The notes under the pieces were generated by a model. That model was not told the DNA's origin and did not search any database. It saw only the letters and a program-made list of their open reading frames with translations. A program made the translations under genes and the position numbers. This document shows, piece after piece, positions 1 through 4,744 of a DNA stretch of 8,348 nt (position 1 is the first letter of the stretch; each line of letters begins with the position of its first letter). The stretch comes from Ectothiorhodospiraceae bacterium (GTDB taxonomy: Bacteria > Pseudomonadota > Gammaproteobacteria > Thiohalomonadales > Thiohalomonadaceae). The stretch is taken from NCBI GenBank assembly GCA_007125455.1, contig SLDE01000030.1, positions 1 to 8,348 on the forward strand, written 5' to 3'.

Positions 1-117
1 CTTCAGCTCGCCATCGGTCTGATGGGCCTCGCCCTCATCGGCGGCCACGCTACCGCTATAACCACTGCCCAGCAAGGCATCCAGACCCTTACCCAATCCT
101 CGTTTCTTCGTCGCCAT
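1..117 (-). CDS. parB: Chromosome-partitioning protein ParB, N-terminus only (cut by window edge)
   Basis: Only the first 39 codons are present; the gene runs off the left edge. The product begins MATKKRGLGKGLDALLG. This matches the conserved basic N-terminal motif (K-K-R-G-L-G-K-G-L-x-A-L-L) of chromosomal ParB/Spo0J, the region that in characterised homologues stimulates ParA ATPase activity. The CTP-binding, parS-binding and dimerisation domains would lie outside the window. Residues 18-39 form the usual low-complexity linker (G, S, D, E rich). ParB binds parS sites near the origin and works with ParA to segregate the chromosome. The gene follows parA on the same strand after an unusually long gap of 175 bp, which holds a repeat element and a candidate promoter. 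The ribosome site is weak: only GTGAG lies a suitable distance upstream of the ATG. Identity is firm from the motif plus the parA neighbour. Confidence 0.93.
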   Translation of the reverse strand, partial: MATKKRGLGKGLDALLGSGYSGSVAADEGEAHQTDGELK

Positions 118-139
118 CGTTAATCTACTCACTTAAATC

Positions 140-153
140 TTAAAAGCTTTTAA
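140..153. repeat. Perfect 14-bp palindrome upstream of parB
   Basis: TTAAAAGCTTTTAA is a perfect palindrome. It ends where the left arm of the parA/parB repeat element begins and lies 23 nt upstream of the parB start codon. It could be a binding site for a dimeric regulator or an AT-rich insertion target of the element. No family is recognised. A palindrome this long is uncommon by chance, but AT-rich runs form palindromes easily. Confidence 0.5.
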
Positions 154-283
154 CGCAGAGGGCGCAGAGTTCGCTGGGTATTTTATGCTATGACATAGTC
201 TGTGTTACTGATAGCGTCTCGTCACAGGCCAAGCTGCTGACTCACCCAATCCTATCCTCGGCGTTCTCTGCGTCCTCTGCGTT
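152..283. repeat. Inverted-repeat element between parA and parB (CGCAGAG type)
   Basis: The left arm at 152-174 starts AACGCAGAGGGCGCAGAG. The right arm at 261-283, read on the other strand, starts AACGCAGAGGACGCAGAG. The two 23-nt arms agree at 20 positions. Each arm is a short tandem array of a 9-nt unit, ACGCAGAGN. About 86 bp of unique sequence lies between them. The element fills most of the parA-parB gap, starting 9 bp after the parA stop codon on the minus strand. It resembles the larger element at 1750-1875 in arm composition, overall size and placement between operon genes. No protein is encoded inside. Similar CGCAGAG intergenic repeats are familiar to me from environmental proteobacteria, but I cannot name a curated family. 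Confidence 0.8.
180..208 (-). promoter_or_regulatory. Candidate sigma-70 promoter for parB inside the repeat element
   Basis: On the minus strand, GTAACA (rc of 203-208, 4 of 6 to TTGACA) is followed after exactly 17 nt by TAAAAT (rc of 180-185, 5 of 6 to TATAAT). The spacer contains a perfect interrupted palindrome, CTATG-A-CATAG (188-198), placed where an operator would block polymerase. Transcription would start near 172 and read into parB. This would let parB be expressed apart from the upstream operon. It is a pattern match only; such matches occur by chance. Confidence 0.35.
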
Positions 284-292
284 GAAATGTTG

Positions 293-1087
293 TTAAACCG
301 CCGCCTGTTGTACTTGGGGCTGACCGGAGCGGCGCAGGATCTCGCCGGCCAGGGCCAGGTAGGCCACCGCGCCCCGGGAGCTGCGGTCGTAGTGCAGCGC
401 GGGCATACCGTGGCTGGGGGCCTCGGCAAGGCGCACGTTGCGCGGGATCACGGTGCGGTAGACCTTGTCGCCAAAGTGCATGATCAACTGGCCGGAGACA
501 TCGGAGGAGAGGTTGCTGCGTGGGTCGTACATGGTACGCAGCAGACCTTCCACCTCCAGGCGCGGGTTGACCGAGGCCCGGATCTCTTCAATGGTATTGA
601 GCAGGGCGGTCAGTCCCTCCAGGGCATAGTATTCGCACTGCATGGGGATCATCACCGAGTCGGCGGCCACCATCGCGTTCAGGGTGAGCATATTGAGCGA
701 GGGCGGGCAGTCGATGAGGATAAAGTCGTAGTTGTCGCGCACCTCTTGCAGGGCCTGGTTGAGACGCTGCTCGCGGGCGACCATCATGTTCATCAACTCC
801 ACCTCGGCGGCGGTCAGATCGCCGTTGGTGGGCAGGATATCGTAGCCTGCGGAGTCGCTGTGGCGGATCACCTGCGCGGCAGGTGCCTTGCCGAGCAGCA
901 CGTGGTAGCTACTGGTCTCCAGGCTATCCTTGTCTATCCCGCTGCCCACCGTGGCGTTGCCCTGGGGGTCGAGATCGATCAGCAACACCCGGCGTTTGGT
1001 CGCCACCAGGGAGGCACCCAGATTGATACAGGTGGTGGTCTTGGCCACGCCACCCTTCTGGTTTGCCACTGCGATGATCTTGCCCAT
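293..1087 (-). CDS. parA: Chromosome-partitioning ATPase ParA (Soj type)
   Basis: The 264-aa product has the length of the short chromosomal ParA/Soj ATPases that lack an N-terminal HTH. These bind DNA non-specifically as ATP dimers and drive origin segregation with ParB. The deviant Walker A loop is at residues 11-17 (KGGVAKT, signature Lys11 and catalytic Lys16). Walker A' is at 35-43 (LLIDLDPQG, Asp40) and Walker B at 122-129 (FILIDCPP, Asp126). The CEYYALEGL motif starts at 141, and basic residues aligning with the DNA-binding surface (Arg190, Arg216, Arg219) are present. Position 15 is Ala where most relatives have Gly. The open frame extends upstream to 1192, but the ATG at 1087 matches the family start MGKIIA and has a strong ribosome site. 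It follows rsmG by 11 bp and precedes parB, the usual gammaproteobacterial order. Confidence 0.97.
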   Translation of the reverse strand: MGKIIAVANQKGGVAKTTTCINLGASLVATKRRVLLIDLDPQGNATVGSGIDKDSLETSSYHVLLGKAPAAQVIRHSDSAGYDILPTNGDLTAAEVELMNMMVAREQRLNQALQEVRDNYDFILIDCPPSLNMLTLNAMVAADSVMIPMQCEYYALEGLTALLNTIEEIRASVNPRLEVEGLLRTMYDPRSNLSSDVSGQLIMHFGDKVYRTVIPRNVRLAEAPSHGMPALHYDRSSRGAVAYLALAGEILRRSGQPQVQQAAV

Positions 1088-1090
1088 AAA

Positions 1091-1099
1091 TCCCCCTCT
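1091..1099 (-). promoter_or_regulatory. Ribosome binding site of parA, overlapping the rsmG stop
   Basis: The minus strand reads TGAGAGGGGGATTTATG, so the purine-rich AGAGGGGGA shares bases with the rsmG stop codon TGA and lies 3 nt before the parA ATG, with its core GGAG-like part better spaced. It fixes the parA start at 1087 rather than the longer open frame, and it suggests translational coupling of parA to rsmG. Confidence 0.7.
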
Positions 1100-1737
1100 C
1101 ACTGCCCCTGTTGCGCGACAATCCGCAACAGGTGGCGCTGTTCCTGATCCAGGCCGGGCACCTGCAGGGGGATGACCTCCCGTAGCTGCCATGGCGACGA
1201 CATCGCCGCCAACTCCTGCTCGGGGAGGGCACCCTTCATGGCGACAAACTCCCCCTGACCTTCCAGCAGATGGCCGGAACTGTGCAGAATATCAGCAATT
1301 GAGGCATAGGCGCGAGAAATTACGCAATCAAAGCCCTTTTCAGGGCGATACCCCTCCACCCGGGCGTGGATCACCTCGACATTGGCCAGCCCCAACTCGG
1401 CCTTGGCCTGCACCAGAAAGCGGGTCTTCTTGCTGTTGCTGTCCAGTAGCACAAACTGGCGCTCGGGATAGACCAGCGCCAGCGGGATCCCCGGCAGGCC
1501 GGCCCCGGTGCCCACATCGATGATCCGCTCGCCATGCAGATGCGGCGCCACCGCCAGTGAGTCAAGCAGATGGCGCGTGACCATCTCCATCGGATCGCGC
1601 ACGGCGGTCAGGTTAAAGGCCCGGTTCCACTTGACCAACATGGCCAGATAGGCCAGCAAGCCGTCCACCGTCGCCTCCGGCAGCGCCAGACCCAGCCGCC
1701 GAATGCCATCCTCCAACCTAGCCCTTAAGTCCATCAC
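1099..1737 (-). CDS. rsmG: 16S rRNA (guanine(527)-N7)-methyltransferase RsmG (GidB)
   Basis: The 212-aa product has the normal length (E. coli RsmG is 207 aa). It uses S-adenosylmethionine to methylate N7 of G527 in 16S rRNA. The Rossmann SAM motif IIDVGTGAGLPGIPLALVYP begins at residue 72. LLDSNSKKTRFL (97-108) forms the second acidic loop that holds the cofactor, SRAYA is at 141-145 and MKG at 167-169. FNLTAVRD near residue 41 is also typical. Two starts are possible in the string GTGATG. The GTG at 1737 is preceded by AAAGGA with 7-nt spacing and is preferred; the ATG at 1734 would give 211 aa. The gene follows mnmG, its usual partner (the gidA-gidB pair), but the repeat element at 1750-1875 lies between them and touches the ribosome site. 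parA follows after 11 bp. Confidence 0.97.
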   Translation of the reverse strand: MMDLRARLEDGIRRLGLALPEATVDGLLAYLAMLVKWNRAFNLTAVRDPMEMVTRHLLDSLAVAPHLHGERIIDVGTGAGLPGIPLALVYPERQFVLLDSNSKKTRFLVQAKAELGLANVEVIHARVEGYRPEKGFDCVISRAYASIADILHSSGHLLEGQGEFVAMKGALPEQELAAMSSPWQLREVIPLQVPGLDQEQRHLLRIVAQQGQ

Positions 1738-1844
1738 TAAAAAATCCTTTCAACACAGGGAGCACAGAGGGCAGGGAGCATACATACGCTGTGCTGCGCG
1801 AACCGGTACTTGCTTCGTTTCATAATCTGCTCACTCACATTCAT
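1737..1844 (-). CDS. Possible 35-codon ORF bridging mnmG and rsmG inside the repeat element
   Basis: This ATG-initiated frame encodes 35 residues, beginning MNVSEQIMKRSK and ending CAPCVERIF. Its first codons overlap the end of mnmG in another frame. Its stop codon TAG shares its last base with the rsmG GTG start, giving TAGTG. GAG lies 4 nt upstream of the ATG as a poor ribosome site. The last third is simply the translation of the repeat's left arm. Ribosomes leaving mnmG could reinitiate here and hand over to rsmG. Equally, it may be a chance open frame of 36 codons. No family is recognised. Confidence 0.2.
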   Translation of the reverse strand: MNVSEQIMKRSKYRFAQHSVCMLPALCAPCVERIF

Positions 1845-1875
1845 CACTCTGTGTGCTCTGTGCTCTCTGTGTTGA
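1750..1875. repeat. Inverted-repeat element between mnmG and rsmG (CACAGAG type)
   Basis: The left arm at 1750-1778 begins TCAACACAGGGAGCACAGAG. The right arm at 1847-1875, read on the other strand, begins TCAACACAGAGAGCACAGAG. The 29-nt arms differ at about five positions and enclose 68 bp. Each arm shows a 9-nt period (ACACAGAGN), so a reading frame through it gives a Thr-Gln-Arg-like repeat. One end overlaps the last codons of mnmG; the other reaches the AAAGGA ribosome site of rsmG. It is the counterpart of the element at 152-283. Some similarity extends into the loops: CTGCTCACTCAC here and CTGCTGACTCAC there, next to the corresponding arm. Confidence 0.8.
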
Positions 1876-3735
1876 TGTCTTTTTGAGATGAACCAGCAAC
1901 AGGGAGATAGCGGCGGGGGTGACGCCAGGGATGCGCGAGGCCATACCGAGGGTGGCGGGGCGCTGGCGTTGCAGTTTTTCGCTGACCTCGGCGGAGAGTC
2001 CGCGCACCTGGGTATAGTCCAGATCGGCCGGGATCGCGGTTTCTTCATGGCGGAGCGCCCTGGCGATTTCTTCGCTCTGTCGTTCGATATAGCCGGCATA
2101 TTTAAGCTGGATGGAGACCTGCTCGGCAACCCGGGGGTCGCTTGCAGGCTGCAAGCCGTCAACCAGGGTGTAAAGGCTGTCGTAGCTGACCTCGGGGCGG
2201 CGCAGCAATTCCTCCATGCGGTATTCACGGGTCAATACACTGCCCAATACCGCCTCTTCCTGTGCCGTATTACCGGGGCGGATCCAGGTATCGCGCAGGC
2301 GCTGGCGTTCCTGCTCGATCGCTTCGCGCTTGGTCTCGAAGGCGGCCCAACGGCTGTCGTCCACCAGGCCCAACTCACGCCCGATGGGGGTGAGGCGCAG
2401 ATCGGCGTTGTCTTCACGCAGCAGCAGGCGGTATTCGGCGCGGGAGGTGAACATGCGGTAGGGCTCGGCGGTACCCCGGCTGATCAGATCGTCCACCAGC
2501 ACCCCAAGATAGGCCTCGTCCCGGCGGGGAGACCATGGCGCTTCACCACGACTCTGGCGGGCGGCGTTGAGACCCGCCAGCAAGCCCTGGGCAGCGGCCT
2601 CCTCATAGCCGGTGGTGCCGTTCACCTGGCCGGCCAGGAACAGACCCTGTAGATGCTTGCTCTCCAGGCTGGGTTTCAGTTCCCTGGGGTCGAAAAAATC
2701 GTATTCGATGGCGTAGCCGGGGCGCAGGATATGGGCCTGCTCAAAGCCCCGGATCGAGCGCACCAGGGCCAGTTGCACGTCGAAGGGGAGGGAGGTGGAG
2801 ATCCCATTGGGGTAGATCTCGTGGGTGTGCAGCCCCTCGGGCTCGACGAAGATCTGGTGGCCCGTGCGTTCGGCAAAGCGCACCACCTTGTCCTCGATAG
2901 AAGGGCAGTAGCGCGGCCCGATCCCCTCGATCACCCCACTGTACATGGGCGAGCGATCCAGGCCGCTGCGAATGATCTCGTGGGTCTGTTCGTTGGTGTG
3001 GGTGATATGGCAGTCCACCTGCGGGGGGTGGTCGCCCTGGCTACCCATAAAGGAAAACACCGGGCGCGGCTCGTCCCCCGGTTGTGCCTGCATCGCGCTG
3101 TAATCCAGGCTGCGTCCATCCAGCCGTGGCGGGGTGCCGGTCTTGAGTCTGTCGATGCGAAACGGCAGTTCACGCAGGCGGTGGGCCAGGCTGTTGGCGG
3201 GCGGATCGCCGGCGCGCCCCCCTTCGTAGTTGACCTGACCGATATGGATCAGGCCGCCCAGGAAGGTCCCGGCGGTCAGCACCACCGTGCGTGCGGCAAA
3301 GCGTAGTCCCATCTGGGTGACCACCCCGGCCACCTCGTCCCCTTCAAGGATCAGATCCTCCACCGCCTGCTGGAACAGCCACAGCCCAGCTTGATTCTCC
3401 AGCGCTTCGCGCACCGCTGCCTTGTAGAGCTGGCGATCCGCCTGGGCGCGGGTGGCGCGCACCGCCGGCCCCTTGCTGGCATTGAGGGTGCGAAACTGGA
3501 TCCCCGCCCGATCGGTGGCGCGGGCCATCAAACCGCCCAGGGCATCAACCTCGCGCACCAGATGGCCCTTGCCGATCCCGCCGATCGCCGGGTTGCAGGA
3601 CATCTGACCAAGGGTGTCGATGTTGTGGCTCAATAGCAGGGTGTGACAGCCGGTCCGTGCGGCAGCGAGTGCCGCCTCGGTCCCCGCGTGGCCACCACCC
3701 ACCACGATCACATCAAATTTATCAGGATAGAGCAT
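1831..3735 (-). CDS. mnmG: tRNA uridine-5-carboxymethylaminomethyl modification enzyme MnmG (GidA)
   Basis: The 634-aa product is a full-length FAD protein (E. coli MnmG has 629). With MnmE it installs the 5-(carboxymethyl)aminomethyl group on wobble U34 of certain tRNAs. The FAD-binding GGGHAG motif is at residues 13-18. SCNPAIGGIGKGHLV, with Cys47, is at 46-60. Cys277 lies in GPRYCPSIEDK. The second signature, EYDFFDPRELKPSLESK, begins at 344, and GQVNGTTGYEEAAAQGL begins at 369. Conserved sequence ends at LLLVHLKK (about 619). The last 15 residues are encoded largely by one arm of a repeat element and read STQRAQSTQ, unlike the usual short tail. The start string is GTGATG; the ATG at 3735 gives MLYPDKFDV, which aligns with the E. 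coli start, while the GTG at 3738 would add one residue. mnmE is not visible next to it. Confidence 0.98.
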   Translation of the reverse strand: MLYPDKFDVIVVGGGHAGTEAALAAARTGCHTLLLSHNIDTLGQMSCNPAIGGIGKGHLVREVDALGGLMARATDRAGIQFRTLNASKGPAVRATRAQADRQLYKAAVREALENQAGLWLFQQAVEDLILEGDEVAGVVTQMGLRFAARTVVLTAGTFLGGLIHIGQVNYEGGRAGDPPANSLAHRLRELPFRIDRLKTGTPPRLDGRSLDYSAMQAQPGDEPRPVFSFMGSQGDHPPQVDCHITHTNEQTHEIIRSGLDRSPMYSGVIEGIGPRYCPSIEDKVVRFAERTGHQIFVEPEGLHTHEIYPNGISTSLPFDVQLALVRSIRGFEQAHILRPGYAIEYDFFDPRELKPSLESKHLQGLFLAGQVNGTTGYEEAAAQGLLAGLNAARQSRGEAPWSPRRDEAYLGVLVDDLISRGTAEPYRMFTSRAEYRLLLREDNADLRLTPIGRELGLVDDSRWAAFETKREAIEQERQRLRDTWIRPGNTAQEEAVLGSVLTREYRMEELLRRPEVSYDSLYTLVDGLQPASDPRVAEQVSIQLKYAGYIERQSEEIARALRHEETAIPADLDYTQVRGLSAEVSEKLQRQRPATLGMASRIPGVTPAAISLLLVHLKKTSTQRAQSTQSDECE

Positions 3736-3762
3736 CACTTATCGCCATCTTGCCGGGCGGCT

Positions 3763-3792
3763 ATTGTACGTCACCGGGCCTATCCCGGTCAC
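3763..3792 (-). promoter_or_regulatory. Candidate sigma-70 promoter for the mnmG operon with a palindrome in its spacer
   Basis: On the minus strand, GTGACC (rc of 3787-3792, 4 of 6) is followed after 18 nt by TACAAT (rc of 3763-3768, 5 of 6). A start near 3756 would leave a leader of about 20 nt before mnmG. ACCGGG and CCCGGT (3773-3778 and 3784-3789) form a perfect 6-bp inverted repeat separated by 5 nt. It lies between and partly over the promoter elements, as an operator or supercoil-sensitive site might. This is pattern evidence only. Confidence 0.35.
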
Positions 3793-3798
3793 TGCCCA

Positions 3799-3830
3799 CA
3801 CATCTTGCCACCGGGCAAGGACGCGATGTG
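3799..3830. repeat. Nested inverted repeats upstream of mnmG
   Basis: CTTGCC-ACCG-GGCAAG (3804-3819) is a 6-bp stem with a 4-nt loop. It sits inside a second pair, CACATC (3799-3804) and GATGTG (3825-3830), which shares its junction base with the inner stem. CATCTTGCC (3801-3809) recurs exactly at 3746-3754, close to the mnmG start. It could be a protein site or an RNA structure if transcription starts further upstream. No T-run follows on either strand, so it is unlikely to be an intrinsic terminator. Confidence 0.45.
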
Positions 3831-3905
3831 GTCCGTTTGATGCGGGTACTTGCAATGGGCGGCGGTTTTGCGATTAACTGCCCGCCAGGAAGCCATAACC
3901 CGTAA

Positions 3906-3938
3906 TTGACTCGCAAAGGGCGATAAATATGGGATAAT
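3906..3938 (+). promoter_or_regulatory. Candidate promoter of the YcgR-like gene (extended -10)
   Basis: TGGGATAAT (3930-3938) fits an extended -10 element: TG, one base, then GATAAT with 5 of 6 to TATAAT. A good -35 hexamer, TTGACT, is at 3906-3911, but the 21-nt spacing is too long, so the extended -10 would have to do most of the work. Transcription would begin near 3945. GGCGATAA at 3919-3926 resembles the flagellar sigma-28 -10 element (GCCGATAA), but no matching -35 sits at the required distance. Confidence 0.35.
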
Positions 3939-3939
3939 C

Positions 3940-3959
3940 CGGGGTGAATCAGCACCCCG
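3940..3959. repeat. Small GC-rich inverted repeat at the presumed transcript start
   Basis: CGGGGTG (3940-3946) and CACCCCG (3953-3959) form a perfect 7-bp stem around a 6-nt loop, AATCAG. It begins 1 nt after the candidate -10 element, so it would cover the transcription start and could act as an operator or as a 5' stem protecting the mRNA. It ends 21 nt before the ATG. Confidence 0.55.
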
Positions 3960-3980
3960 ACAACCCACAGGCAGGTGGCA

Positions 3981-4733
3981 ATGCCCGATTACCACAACGC
4001 AGAACAGACCTCACTGGACGCCGTCGGCGAACATGAGCGCTTTCTGCTACACAATAAGCGTGAGATCAGCACCGAACTGGTAAACCTGAGCAAGAAGCCG
4101 GATATCCTCACCGCCTACTTTAATGCCGGCAGTGAGTTCATCCTCACTGCCGTGCTGGGGGTGCTCAATGAGCGTGGTCTGGTGGTGCTGGATGTGGGGC
4201 CGGACGATGCCATCACCCAGCGCGCCATAGGCTCAGGTAAATTGGTCTGTACCACTCGCAGCAACGGGGTGCCGGTGAAGTTCACATGCACCCAGCTGCG
4301 CCTGGCCAAGTTTCAGGGTCAGCCGGCCATCGCTGCCGCCATCCCCGACTCGCTGTTTCGCCTGCAACGCCGCGAATACTTCCGGGTACAGGTGCCGCGC
4401 ATCCACTCCCCCTCGCTGCTGGTCCAGCTCGCCGATGAGCGAGAGTTGGCGCTAAAGGTACTGGATCTGGGGCTGGGTGGGCTGTGTCTGGTCGACACGG
4501 AAGGAGGCTTTCGACCCAACCTTTTGGAACAGTACCATCGCTGTCGCCTGAGCCTGCCGGAGTACGGCGACCTGCAGGTGGATATCCAGATCCGCAATGA
4601 GGGCCAGTATCGCCACGGCAAGGAGTTACTACCACGCTACGGCGCCAGCTTCCTCTCGCTGGGTGCCCAGGAGAACATGCAGCTGCAGCGCTATCTTTAC
4701 CAATTGCAGACCCTGGTCACCAACAACGGCTGA
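3981..4733 (+). CDS. YcgR-like flagellar brake / PilZ-domain c-di-GMP receptor
   Basis: The 250-aa product has the two-domain layout of the YcgR family. Residues about 18-115 form the YcgR-type N-terminal beta domain, and about 125-240 form a PilZ domain. The two are joined by the c-di-GMP motif FRLQRREYFRVQVPR (126-140), which contains RxxxR with Arg131 and Arg135. The second PilZ motif, usually (D/N)xSxxG, reads DLGLGG (162-167), with Gly164 in place of Ser. YcgR binds c-di-GMP and then slows the flagellar motor in enterobacteria; relatives in other species control motility or surface behaviour. No flagellar gene is present nearby, so the role is inferred from the domains. The ATG at 3981 has AGG five nt upstream and is preferred over the GTG at 3975. 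It is the only plus-strand gene here, divergent from mnmG and convergent with gshA, whose stop codon lies 11 bp away with no visible terminator. Confidence 0.88.
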   Translation: MPDYHNAEQTSLDAVGEHERFLLHNKREISTELVNLSKKPDILTAYFNAGSEFILTAVLGVLNERGLVVLDVGPDDAITQRAIGSGKLVCTTRSNGVPVKFTCTQLRLAKFQGQPAIAAAIPDSLFRLQRREYFRVQVPRIHSPSLLVQLADERELALKVLDLGLGGLCLVDTEGGFRPNLLEQYHRCRLSLPEYGDLQVDIQIRNEGQYRHGKELLPRYGASFLSLGAQENMQLQRYLYQLQTLVTNNG

Positions 4734-4744
4734 AATCCGCCCCC

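Noticed and set aside
287..1147. Long plus-strand open frame (286 codons) opposite parA
   Set aside because: It is antisense to a clear ParA gene, its product is rich in His, Gly and Gln without motifs, and such mirrors are common in GC-rich genes.
1088..1192. Longer parA start giving 35 extra residues
   Set aside because: The extension overlaps rsmG and is not ParA-like, whereas the ATG at 1087 has a strong ribosome site and matches the family N-terminus.
1888..3306. Two long plus-strand frames (254 and 217 codons) opposite mnmG
   Set aside because: They are shadows of a full-length, motif-complete MnmG; no ribosome site or recognisable domain.
3850..3885. Possible hairpin from GGGCGGC and GCCCGCC before the YcgR-like gene
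   Set aside because: The halves do not pair over more than a few consecutive bases and no T-run follows.
3739..3980. Replication origin upstream of mnmG
   Set aside because: No DnaA-box cluster and no AT-rich unwinding region was seen.
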